A DNA stretch of 9,700 nt. Origin: Oscillospiraceae bacterium. GTDB taxonomy: Bacteria > Bacillota > Clostridia > Oscillospirales > Oscillospiraceae. The position numbers and the translations under genes are program-made. This document shows, in pieces, positions 1 to 7,496 of the stretch. Within the stretch, counting starts at the first letter, position 1; each line of letters opens with the position of its first letter. The stretch covers positions 1 to 9,700 of the forward strand of contig CACXBO010000131.1 of NCBI GenBank assembly GCA_902765975.1, read 5' to 3'. The notes below the pieces were generated by a model. It did no database searches. It saw nothing but the letters and a program-made list of their open reading frames with translations, and was not told the origin of the DNA.

Positions 1-27
1 TATTCCGATGTCCCTTGCAGTTATCAT
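1..27 (-). CDS. mreB: Start of a probable rod shape-determining protein MreB (partial, runs off left edge)
   Basis: Only nine codons are in the window, reading MITARDIGI from an ATG at 27-25. MreB proteins typically begin with a short leader, then DIGIDLGTANT, the phosphate-1 loop of the actin-like ATPase fold, so the visible DIGI fits. MreB polymerises under the membrane and guides lateral wall synthesis in rods. The ATG lies 2 bp after the comF stop (TGA AA ATG), and the end of comF supplies a purine-rich ribosome binding site (AGGAAGGAAAG) about 7-11 nt upstream. The gene is therefore real and probably co-transcribed with comF. Clostridial gene order, with radC and mreB often close, also fits. 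The product name rests on only a few residues; another actin-like or DIGI-starting protein is possible. Confidence 0.6.
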
Positions 28-29
28 TT

Positions 30-686
30 TCAGCTCTTTCCTTCCTCTTTGCCGCCCGCCTTGGCGAGAGCGGCGCAATATACTCTCTCGGCTCCCGCCA
101 TAAGAAGCGTCCTCGCGCATTCTGAGGCGGTTGCTCCGGTCGTTATTATGTCGTCGACAAGCAGTATTCTCTTTCCTCTTAGCTCACCTTTTCTGACCGC
201 CCGGTAAGCTCCCGTCACGTTCGCCCTTTTCGCCGCTGCTCCCCTTATCTGAGACTGCTTCGGCGTATGCCTGCGCTTTACGAGATACCTCACGGCCCTT
301 TTTCCGCACAGCCTTGATAGCTCGAGCGCAAGAAGCTCCGCCTGGTCGTAGCGCCTTTTGAATCTTCTGAACAACGAGATGGGAACGAAGGTTATCTCGT
401 CCCAGCCGGACGGAAGGTACTTTGTTAGCGCGTCGTTTATTAGGGCGGCGTATTCTGCAGAATAGCTCTGCCTGCCCATAAACTTATATCTTATCAGGCT
501 CTCCTTGACCTTGCCCTCGTATCTGAGTGCCGCAACGCATTTTTCCGCAAATTCCACGCCTCTGAAGGAGCCGTTCATCCTCGGAAGGCTCCTCTCGCAT
601 TCTTCGCAGATGCAGCCGCTATCCAGTATCCGCTGGCAGAATACGCATTTGGGGATGAAGAAAAGGTCCCTTATATGCCCCGTCAT
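30..686 (-). CDS. comF: ComF family phosphoribosyltransferase-like competence protein
   Basis: The 218-aa product has the standard ComF layout. An N-terminal zinc ribbon has paired cysteines C14-x2-C17 and C27-x2-C30. A central RYDQAELLA (112-120) and TPKQSQIRGA (141-150) follow. The C-terminal type I phosphoribosyltransferase loop reads LLVDDIITTGATASE (175-189), with the paired Asp that binds PRPP-type ligands. Length is typical for the family (about 200-240 aa). ComF is cytosolic and in naturally competent bacteria acts with the ComFA helicase and DprA during uptake of single-stranded DNA. Many non-competent Firmicutes keep it with an unclear job. The ATG overlaps the recD2 stop as ATGA, which indicates translational coupling. 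GGTGAG about 5 nt upstream may serve as a weak ribosome binding site. No comFA is present here, so a role in DNA uptake is inference. Confidence 0.93.
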   Translation of the reverse strand: MTGHIRDLFFIPKCVFCQRILDSGCICEECERSLPRMNGSFRGVEFAEKCVAALRYEGKVKESLIRYKFMGRQSYSAEYAALINDALTKYLPSGWDEITFVPISLFRRFKRRYDQAELLALELSRLCGKRAVRYLVKRRHTPKQSQIRGAAAKRANVTGAYRAVRKGELRGKRILLVDDIITTGATASECARTLLMAGAERVYCAALAKAGGKEEGKS

Positions 687-2914
687 TCCGTCTCACCGGC
701 GAGCCTTGCGCGAAGTCCGGAGTATCTTCTCTGTCTCCTGTCGTTATTTACCATCTCGGCGAGATCTGGCTCAGAGCCGACGATTATCATAAGCTCCCTC
801 GCTCTGGTGACAGCCGTGTATAAAACGGCGCGGGTCTTGAGCATTGGCACGCCCTGCGGTATCGCGAGGACGACGGCTCTGTACTCTGAGCCCTGACTTT
901 TATGCACCGTCACGGCGTAAGCCAGCTCAAGATCAACAAGACTGTCGAGGGGATAAGGCGTCAGTCTGTCCTCAAAGCGGATGAGAGCGTATTCCCTCTT
1001 CTCGTCTATATCCTCAATATACCCAACGTCGCCGTTATATATTCCCGCGCCCTGCTCCGCTCCCTTATCGGGCTGAGTTCCCTCTGCTGCGCGGTACCAC
1101 ATGATATCGTAATTGTTCCTCGTCTGCATAACCCTGTCGCCCGTCCGCAGCGCAAAGTCGCGGACCTGCAGCTCCTTTTTGCCCTCTGCAGGCGGGTTTA
1201 CAGCCGCCTGTATGAGCCGATTTAGCTCCTTCGTGCCCGCGCCCGTCTTGCGCGAGGGGCTGAGGACCTGAATATCCTCCGTCCTTATGCCAAGCTTCTC
1301 CGGAAGCCGCTCTGACACGAGACTCACCACGGTATCTGCTATGCTCCCTGCGCTCATACGTTTAAGCAGGAAGGCGTCTCCCGTGTTTTTTATCTCCGGC
1401 ACCGTGCCGGAGTTTATTAGGTGGGCGCATTTTACTATGTCGCTCTTCTCCGCCTGGCGGAAGATATGGCTGAGCCGCACCGTCTCGACGGCTCCCGATC
1501 TGATTATATCCGAAAAGACGTTCCCCGGCCCTACGGAGGGGAGCTGGTCGGCGTCGCCGACGAGGATCAGCCTCGCCCTCGGAGGCATAGCCTCCAGCAG
1601 CGCCGCCGTAAGCGATATGTCCATCATGCTCGCCTCGTCCAGAACGACGGCGTCGCACTCCAGCCTGTCCGACTCGCATTTCTGAAACAGCTTTCCCGTC
1701 TCATTGTCCGGGGCTGCCGCGCCAAGCAGCCTGTGTACCGTCTGAGCCTCGCGGCCGGTAAGCTCGGACAGCCTCTTCGCCGCCCGTCCCGTCGGCGCGG
1801 CAAGCAGAGTGTCGAGCCGAAGTGCGTCGAAAAGCTCAAGTATGCCGCGCACCGTCGTCGTCTTGCCGGTTCCCGGTCCGCCCGTCAGCACCATTGCTCC
1901 GCATCTCGCCGCCTTTACTATCGCGTCGCGCTGGAAATCAGCAAACGTGACGGAGCAGCTATCCTCCGCGCTTTTTATAAGCCTGTCCAGATTATCCGGA
2001 ACAGGAGGGCGCATATCGGCAAGGGATTGGAGCCTGCGCGCAGTATAGGTCTCGTCCCTATATATGTCGTCGAGATAGCAGGCGCGGACGCCGGCCACCG
2101 TCTCCTCGATTATATAATCTCCGTCCTCAAGGTCGTCTATCGCCTTCGATACCGTGTCCTCAGCAACGTTTATGAGCTGTGCGGAGGCTGACGTAAGCTT
2201 ATCGCGGGGTATGAAAACGTGGCCGTTGTTCTGGTTGTAGCTCAGCTCGAAGCGCACCGCAGCCTCCACTCTCTCCGGGCTGTCGCCGGCAAAGCCCATT
2301 TTTATGGCGAGCTCGTCCGCCCTGAAGAAGTCGAGCCCGTAGTATTCATCGGCGAGAATATACGGGTTTTCCGTTACCGCCGCCTTTGCGTCCTCTCCGT
2401 AAGCCCTGTAGAGCCGCGCTGCGGCGAAGGGCGGAACAGCGTATTCCGAGAGGTAGTCCATGAGCCGCTTCAGCCCGACCTCTCTGAGAAAACGGGCGTG
2501 TATGTCCGCAGCCTTCTTTTCGGTCAAGCCCCGAACCTCGCAGAGCCTCTCGGGCTCCTCCTCGATTATCCTCAGCGTATCCGCGCCGAACTCGGCAACG
2601 AGAAGCTGAGCTGTCCTCGCCCCGACGCCCTTTATAACGCCGGAGGCAAGGTATTCGTAGATGGTATCGACGGTCTTCGGCATACGCCGCTCGGCGTACT
2701 CCGCCTTGAACTGGCTTCCGTAGCTCGGGTGGCTCTCCCACCTTCCGGTTACTGTTAGACCCTCTCCGGCGCTCACTCCCGGCAGGCAGCCGACGACCGT
2801 CGCCGTCCCGCCGCCTGTGAGCTTCAGCCGTATTACCGTATAGCCGTTTTCCTGATTGCGGAACACGACGGAGTCGACCGTACCGTCTATTATTCCTTCG
2901 TCTCTCTCGTCCAT
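683..2914 (-). CDS. recD2: RecD2-type ATP-dependent 5'-3' DNA helicase
   Basis: The 743-aa protein is a full-length superfamily 1B helicase of the RecD2 (Deinococcus/Bacillus) type, which works without RecB and RecC. The N-terminal domain opens with GTVDSVVFRNQENGYTVIRL (11-30). Helix-hairpin-helix units for DNA binding lie near 91-110 (GVIKGVGART) and 122-138. The helicase core shows Walker A GGPGTGKT (345-352), motif Ia APTGRAAKRL (373-382), Walker B VVLDEASMMD (423-432), motif III LVGDADQLPSVGPG (451-464), the LSHIFRQ block (481-487), motif V AYAVTVHKSQGSEY (665-678) and motif VI LYTAVTRARE (698-707). The family is linked to mismatch repair and replication-fork maintenance in Bacillus. The start at 2914 lies inside the end of the preceding small gene (25-bp overlap), with GGGAAG about 4 nt upstream. 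It overlaps comF by 4 bp downstream. All catalytic motifs look intact. Confidence 0.97.
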   Translation of the reverse strand: MDERDEGIIDGTVDSVVFRNQENGYTVIRLKLTGGGTATVVGCLPGVSAGEGLTVTGRWESHPSYGSQFKAEYAERRMPKTVDTIYEYLASGVIKGVGARTAQLLVAEFGADTLRIIEEEPERLCEVRGLTEKKAADIHARFLREVGLKRLMDYLSEYAVPPFAAARLYRAYGEDAKAAVTENPYILADEYYGLDFFRADELAIKMGFAGDSPERVEAAVRFELSYNQNNGHVFIPRDKLTSASAQLINVAEDTVSKAIDDLEDGDYIIEETVAGVRACYLDDIYRDETYTARRLQSLADMRPPVPDNLDRLIKSAEDSCSVTFADFQRDAIVKAARCGAMVLTGGPGTGKTTTVRGILELFDALRLDTLLAAPTGRAAKRLSELTGREAQTVHRLLGAAAPDNETGKLFQKCESDRLECDAVVLDEASMMDISLTAALLEAMPPRARLILVGDADQLPSVGPGNVFSDIIRSGAVETVRLSHIFRQAEKSDIVKCAHLINSGTVPEIKNTGDAFLLKRMSAGSIADTVVSLVSERLPEKLGIRTEDIQVLSPSRKTGAGTKELNRLIQAAVNPPAEGKKELQVRDFALRTGDRVMQTRNNYDIMWYRAAEGTQPDKGAEQGAGIYNGDVGYIEDIDEKREYALIRFEDRLTPYPLDSLVDLELAYAVTVHKSQGSEYRAVVLAIPQGVPMLKTRAVLYTAVTRARELMIIVGSEPDLAEMVNNDRRQRRYSGLRARLAGETE

Positions 2915-3252
2915 AGCACTTCCCGCAGTTTCTCTTCCGTATTCTCCGCCTCGCAGACCGTTCCTCCCGCTCTCAGCGCAAGCCTCTCCGCCCGCAGCCG
3001 GGCTTCTTCCGTCGGCTCGGAGAGGACGATGAGAACGGGCATCACCGCCCTTCCCGTCTCGGAAAGCCGCTCAAGCCCTCTTACGGTCTCCTCAAGCCCC
3101 TCCGCATCGCGCCTCGCCCAGACGAGGGCGCAGAGCTCAGCGTTTCTCCCGCTCTTAACAGGGGACAGCAGCCTTGTTTTAACGGCGGATATCGCCGCGA
3201 TCACTCCGCCGCAGATGAGGCCGGCAAGGAGCATCGGCACATATTCCCTCAT
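2890..3252 (-). CDS. Small one-pass membrane protein of unknown function
   Basis: I do not recognise this gene as a named family. The product is 120 aa from the ATG at 3252. A GTG two codons upstream (3258) is open, but the ribosome binding site GGGAGG ends only 1 nt before that GTG and 7 nt before the ATG, so the ATG is preferred. Residues 4-24 (YVPMLLAGLICGGVIAAISAV) form a hydrophobic membrane segment, followed by a basic stretch (KTRLL) that suggests a cytoplasmic C-terminal part. The soluble part alternates strand and helix: ALVWARR then an acidic helix, PVLIVLSEPTEEARLRAERLA, then GGTVCEAE. This resembles the first half of a Rossmann-like or GT-A glycosyltransferase fold without catalytic motifs; that is inference only. 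It is the first gene behind its own promoter and overlaps recD2 by 25 bp, so expression of the two is linked. Confidence 0.8.
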   Translation of the reverse strand: MREYVPMLLAGLICGGVIAAISAVKTRLLSPVKSGRNAELCALVWARRDAEGLEETVRGLERLSETGRAVMPVLIVLSEPTEEARLRAERLALRAGGTVCEAENTEEKLREVLWTRETKE

Positions 3253-3303
3253 TTCCACGCCTCCCGCTTCATATTATGGCGCGGGGGCATATTTTGACAT
3301 TTA

Positions 3304-3332
3304 ATTTTACCATATCCCGCCGGTTATTACAA
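3304..3332 (-). promoter_or_regulatory. Sigma-A-type promoter for the small membrane protein-recD2-comF-mreB operon
   Basis: On the minus strand, -35 TTGTAA (3332-3327) and -10 TAAAAT (3309-3304) are separated by exactly 17 bp. TGG directly before the -10 gives an extended -10 element. It lies about 50 bp upstream of the first ATG and just after the terminator of the preceding gene. The same TGG-TAAAAT pattern appears in the tsaD promoter. The -35 hexamer lies within an imperfect dyad (3320-3337) with CCGG at each end. Confidence 0.7.
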
Positions 3333-3351
3333 TCCGGTTTTCCCTTTTTGA

Positions 3352-3387
3352 GCGAAAAATGCCGGAGGGGCGGCGCCGTCCCTCCGG
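3352..3387 (-). terminator. Rho-independent terminator after the CotH/SLH gene
   Basis: An 8-bp perfect GC-rich stem pairs CCGGAGGG (3362-3369) with CCCTCCGG (3380-3387). It can extend inward by a G-U and two further pairs to a tetraloop. On the minus strand the hairpin is followed after CA by a run of five T. It begins 10 bp beyond the stop of the CotH/SLH gene at 3397, which is the expected place, and separates that unit from the promoter at 3304-3332. The T-run is short, so some readthrough is possible. Confidence 0.75.
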
Positions 3388-3396
3388 AAGTGATGT

Positions 3397-5514
3397 TTAT
3401 GCCTTCGTATATAGTCTGTAGAGTATCACCGCGGTATAGGCGCGCGTAATGGTCTCGTTCCATGCCGTTCTCTGACCGACTCCCGAGGTTATCCCCATTG
3501 CGAGAGCCCAGCTCATCGCCGCCGGATCCTGTACCTCGCCGCCGTCCTCATATTTCTTCAGGTCGGCTCGCGCGGAAACGTCCTTTCCGGCGTTTTTCGC
3601 ATACCGGTAGAGCATAGTCATAAGCTCGCCTCTCGTAACGGGCGCGTCAAGTCCGCTCAGGCCGTCCGTCAGACCGGGTATAACGCCTCCGGCAAGAGCC
3701 TCGAGGGCGGCTTTGACCTGCCCCACGGTGCACAGCTCGTTCGGAGAAAAGCTCACGTCCGACGAGCCGGGCATCATGCCCATATCGGAAACGAAGTTCA
3801 CCGCGTCGTAATACCAGTCCTCCTCGCTCACGTCGAAGAAGCTGCGTCCTACGGGCGCGCCCTCGTTCCACGAGGCGATCTCCGCGCTGAGCCATTCGCG
3901 GCGGGAGGTCACAAAGGCCCTGAAGCTGCCGGCCGGATCCTCCTCGGAGTATTTCGGCCAGAGCAGGTCGTTCATTCTGCGCGACGCCGCCGTGCGCGCC
4001 GTATAGTATTCTATGGAGCAGAGGCTCTCGCCCCTCGCCTCCTCGCCGCCGAGGATGACGGTATCGACGAGCGGCTCGAGCTCTTCCCTGTATATCTCCG
4101 CCGCTCTTTCTCTGAACGAGGCTATGCCCATAAGCGCGCTGCCCAGAGGTGAGCGGGCAACAACGAATCTCTCCTGAGAGGTGTTAGCAGAGCCGTAGCC
4201 CGTGTCGAAATCCCAGAGTGGACCGAAATAGAGCTTTTCCTCACCCGCAGGCTTATAGAAGAAGGTGGACGATCTGAAGCCGTCGTTATCGGCGCAGAAC
4301 TCCATTATCACGTAGGCTCTCGCAAGGCTGTCGAGGTCGCAGAGGTCGCGGTAGTCCTTTCCCGTCTCGGGGTCGACGCCGCCGCCGTAGACCGCGCTCT
4401 CAAAACTCTCGTAAAGCCCCATAACATAGGTCACGGCATCGTGCGGAAGTCTCTCCGGGGATTTGACGACGACGTACTGCTGCCTCCTCGTTTTGAACCA
4501 GCAGGGCTCGGTTATCGCCCTGTTCTCGAATTCCAGCTCCATGAGATAGCCGCCGCTGAGATCCCGGGGCGGCTCAAGCCCCTCGGTAAAGCGGAAGGCG
4601 GACTCGTCTTCAAAGCTTCTGACCGTTATCTCGCGCAGGTCGTCCTCACTCGCTCCCGCGTTCTCCTTCGCTATCTCCGCTTCAAGATCCCTCTCCTCCA
4701 CTCTGCCGACCGATATCTCCGGCTTCTCCGCAAGAAGGTAGCTGCCTCTGTACTCGCCGTCGTAGTAGAGATCGACGGGCTCGGCGGAGATAGGATATGG
4801 CGTTTTTAACTCGCGTGCGAGGTCGAGCGTCAGGGAGTTGTGTACGAGAGTGCCGTCTATATAGTTTGCAAGCAGGAGCCACGTGTCGTTTTTCTTCTCC
4901 TCGCCGCCGTCGAGAAGGTCGGCCGGAGAGGACAGCCTAAGCTGATACGGCTTCTTCGGGTAGTTCCAAGTCGAATTGCCCCTGCCTCTGATGCTCTTAA
5001 TATCGCCCGCGTAGGTCACCGTTCCGTCCGGACGAAGGAGGACTGCGCCGCCGCCCGCCCTGTTCTCGCGGGAGAACTCGACCCATTCCCTGCCCCTGTT
5101 CTCCCTGTCCGCGCTCGTTATGAAGAGGCTTCTCACGTTCTCCGAACGCAGCACGGTGAATTTGATGTGCCTGTTTCTCTGGACGAAGGTGAGGGTATAC
5201 TCCTCCGTGCCGCCGGGAAAAAGGCGCGTGAGATCGAAGGTCTCGCCGCTCTTTATCTGCCTTGTGACCGTGCCGTTCGCTATCGTCGCCTCTCCGCCGC
5301 GGAACACGAGGTTCATCCTTTCAAGGCTTGCCGAGGCGGGGAGAAACAGGTAGTTCGTCCCGTCTGTCTCCTGAATATATATATCCGTATTGCCCTTCGC
5401 CTCCGGGTCGGCGACTGTGCCGAAGACGGGGGCACTCTGCGCCGACGCCCCGAGAGCGAAGAAAAGGACGAGGGCTGTAAGTACCGCGGCGAAGGCCGCA
5501 AGCTTTTTTGCCAT
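3397..5514 (-). CDS. Secreted CotH-like kinase-family protein with C-terminal SLH repeats
   Basis: The 705-aa product starts with a Sec signal peptide: MAKK, a hydrophobic core to about residue 22, and a likely cleavage after ASA (23-25). A beta-rich region of roughly 30-125 follows. The CotH-type domain covers about 170-470 and shows IRGRGNSTW (175-183), KKPYQLRL (187-194), LLANYIDGTLVHNSL (214-228), DLYYDGEYRGSYLLAEKP (248-265), ADNDGF (408-413) and GPLWDFDTGYG (431-441), including the acidic motifs expected in the family. In Bacillus, CotH is an atypical protein kinase of spore coat proteins. At the C-terminus, FFDVSEEDWYYDAV (559-572) opens one S-layer homology repeat and VTRGELMTMLYRYA (626-639) lies in a second, with a partial third ending near 705. 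The protein is thus probably exported and held at the cell wall. Its ATG directly follows the uvrB TAA with no gap, so it is likely co-transcribed with a repair gene. Its substrate is unknown, and polymer-binding rather than kinase activity cannot be excluded. Confidence 0.9.
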   Translation of the reverse strand: MAKKLAAFAAVLTALVLFFALGASAQSAPVFGTVADPEAKGNTDIYIQETDGTNYLFLPASASLERMNLVFRGGEATIANGTVTRQIKSGETFDLTRLFPGGTEEYTLTFVQRNRHIKFTVLRSENVRSLFITSADRENRGREWVEFSRENRAGGGAVLLRPDGTVTYAGDIKSIRGRGNSTWNYPKKPYQLRLSSPADLLDGGEEKKNDTWLLLANYIDGTLVHNSLTLDLARELKTPYPISAEPVDLYYDGEYRGSYLLAEKPEISVGRVEERDLEAEIAKENAGASEDDLREITVRSFEDESAFRFTEGLEPPRDLSGGYLMELEFENRAITEPCWFKTRRQQYVVVKSPERLPHDAVTYVMGLYESFESAVYGGGVDPETGKDYRDLCDLDSLARAYVIMEFCADNDGFRSSTFFYKPAGEEKLYFGPLWDFDTGYGSANTSQERFVVARSPLGSALMGIASFRERAAEIYREELEPLVDTVILGGEEARGESLCSIEYYTARTAASRRMNDLLWPKYSEEDPAGSFRAFVTSRREWLSAEIASWNEGAPVGRSFFDVSEEDWYYDAVNFVSDMGMMPGSSDVSFSPNELCTVGQVKAALEALAGGVIPGLTDGLSGLDAPVTRGELMTMLYRYAKNAGKDVSARADLKKYEDGGEVQDPAAMSWALAMGITSGVGQRTAWNETITRAYTAVILYRLYTKA

Positions 5515-7482
5515 TTATTTTCCCATACCTCTCAGCTCGATTATCCTGTCGCGCAGGACGGCGGCATACTCGAATTCGAGCATTTTCGACGCCTTTACCA
5601 TCTCCTTCTCGAGCTTTCTTATTGCTTCTTCTCTCTCGCGCGCAGTTAGCTTTTTCTCTCTTCCCGGCTTGGCAGACTCGACGGCGGAGGATATCTCGAT
5701 GATATCCCTTACCTCCTTCTTTATCGTTCTCGGCACGATGCCGTGCTCTTCGTTGAACCTTGCCTGCTTCTCGCGCCTGCGCTCCGTCTCGTCCATCGCC
5801 GCTCTCATGCTCGGAGTGACGGTATCCGCATAGAGTATGACGAGACCCTCGGCGTTACGCGCAGCTCTGCCTATCGTCTGGATAAGGCTCGTTTCGCTTC
5901 GGAGGAAGCCCTCCTTATCCGCGTCCAGTATGGCAACAAGGCTGACCTCCGGTATATCGAGACCCTCTCTCAGAAGGTTTATGCCCACTAGGGCGTCGAA
6001 GGCTCCGAGGCGCAGATCGCGGATTATCTCCATTCGCTCTATAGTGTCGATATCGTGGTGCATATAGCGCACTTTTATGCCCGCTCTCGTGAGATATGCG
6101 GTCAGATCCTCCGCCATCTTCTTCGTCAGCGTCGTTACAAGGGTCCTCTCGCCCTTTTCGGCTCTCTGGTTTATCTCGCCGATGAGGTCGTCTATCTGGC
6201 CCTCAACCGGCCTGAGCTCCACTCTCGGGTCGAGCAGACCGGTCGGCCTTATTATCTGCTCGGCGATCAGTCCCGATCTCTCCCTCTCATACTGTCCGGG
6301 AGTGGCGGAGACGTAGACCACGCGGTTTATCTTCTTCTGGAACTCCTCGAATTTGAGGGGCCTGTTGTCAAAGGCAGAGGGGAGGCGGAAGCCGTAGTCC
6401 ACGAGGCTCTCCTTCCTCGCCCTGTCGCCGTTGTACATTGCCCGCACCTGCGGAACGGTGACGTGGCTCTCGTCGATAAACATCAAAAAGTCTTCGGGGA
6501 AATAGTCGAGAAGAGTCATCGGGGCAGAGCCTGGAGCTCTCTGCGACATAATTCGCGAATAGTTCTCTATCCCCGTGCAGTAGCCGAGCTCCTGAAGCAT
6601 CTCGATATCGTACATCGTGCGCTGCCTTATTCTCTGCGCCTCTATAAGCTTATCGTGCGCCTTGAACCACGCCTCGCGCTCCTCCAGCTCGCGCTCTATC
6701 TCGAAGATAGCCGCGTTCAGCTTCTCCCGAGTGGTGACGTAGTGGCTTGCGGGGTAGATGGCGACGTGGTTCAAAACCCGCGTCGCCTGACCGTTCACCG
6801 GCGTGAACTCGGATATCCTGTCCACCTCGTCGCCGAAGAATTCTATCCTTATCGCCTTGTCGTGGGAATATACGGGGAATACCTCCACCGTGTCGCCGCG
6901 GACGCGGAACATATTTCTGTCGAAGGCTATGTCATTTCTCTCGTATCTTATCTCAACGAGCTTTTTCAGCAGCCTGTCCCTGCCGTATTCCATGCCCGTT
7001 CTGAGGCTTATCACCATATTCTTATAGTCTATAGGGTCGCCGAGGCCGTAAATGCAGCTCACGGAGGAGACGACGATAACGTCGCGCCTCTCGGATAGCG
7101 AGCTCGTCGCGCTGTGGCGAAGTCTCTCGATCTCGTCGTTTATCGCGGAGTCCTTCTCGATATAGGTGTCGGTATGCGGGATATACGCCTCCGGCTGGTA
7201 GTAGTCGTAGTAGCTTACGAAGTATTCTACAGCGTTGTTCGGGAAAAACTCGCGGAACTCGCTGCAGAGCTGCGCGGCTAAAGTCTTGTTGTGCGCTAAA
7301 ACGAGAGTCGGCTTCTGCACCCTCTCTATGACCTTCGCCATAGTGTAGGTCTTGCCGGACCCTGTGACGCCCAGAAGCGTCTCCTCGTCTATTCCGTTTT
7401 CAATGCCCCATGCGAGCCTGTCGATCGCCTCCGGCTGATCTCCCGCCGGCTCGAAGCCGCTCACTACCTCAAATCTATCCAT
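5515..7482 (-). CDS. uvrB: Excinuclease ABC subunit B, UvrB
   Basis: The 655-aa protein is a complete UvrB, the damage-verifying helicase-like subunit of nucleotide excision repair, loaded by UvrA and bound by UvrC. It shows Walker A GVTGSGKT (38-45), the beta-hairpin YYDYYQPEAYIP (91-102) that probes the damaged strand, Walker B-type FIDESH (335-340), VSATPGQYERE (391-401), REGLDIPEV (505-513) and QTIGRAARN (535-543). A C-terminal UVR motif (about 614-650) contacts UvrC. The reading frame is open to an ATG at 7560, but that would add 26 residues overlapping radC and not typical of UvrB. The ATG at 7482 gives the family N-terminus MDRFEVVSGFEPAGDQPEAI and has GGAG 6 nt upstream. The gene begins 14 bp after the radC stop and abuts the CotH/SLH start. 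No uvrA or uvrC is in the window, and no LexA box is evident before it. Confidence 0.97.
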   Translation of the reverse strand: MDRFEVVSGFEPAGDQPEAIDRLAWGIENGIDEETLLGVTGSGKTYTMAKVIERVQKPTLVLAHNKTLAAQLCSEFREFFPNNAVEYFVSYYDYYQPEAYIPHTDTYIEKDSAINDEIERLRHSATSSLSERRDVIVVSSVSCIYGLGDPIDYKNMVISLRTGMEYGRDRLLKKLVEIRYERNDIAFDRNMFRVRGDTVEVFPVYSHDKAIRIEFFGDEVDRISEFTPVNGQATRVLNHVAIYPASHYVTTREKLNAAIFEIERELEEREAWFKAHDKLIEAQRIRQRTMYDIEMLQELGYCTGIENYSRIMSQRAPGSAPMTLLDYFPEDFLMFIDESHVTVPQVRAMYNGDRARKESLVDYGFRLPSAFDNRPLKFEEFQKKINRVVYVSATPGQYERERSGLIAEQIIRPTGLLDPRVELRPVEGQIDDLIGEINQRAEKGERTLVTTLTKKMAEDLTAYLTRAGIKVRYMHHDIDTIERMEIIRDLRLGAFDALVGINLLREGLDIPEVSLVAILDADKEGFLRSETSLIQTIGRAARNAEGLVILYADTVTPSMRAAMDETERRREKQARFNEEHGIVPRTIKKEVRDIIEISSAVESAKPGREKKLTAREREEAIRKLEKEMVKASKMLEFEYAAVLRDRIIELRGMGK

Positions 7483-7496
7483 ATACTTCTCCGTTC

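Noticed and set aside
6055..7098. Long plus-strand reading frame (347 codons) opposite uvrB
   Set aside because: It is antisense to strongly conserved uvrB codons, has no recognisable domain and no convincing start signals. It is a by-product of minus-strand codon bias, as are the plus-strand frames opposite recD2, the CotH/SLH gene and tsaD.
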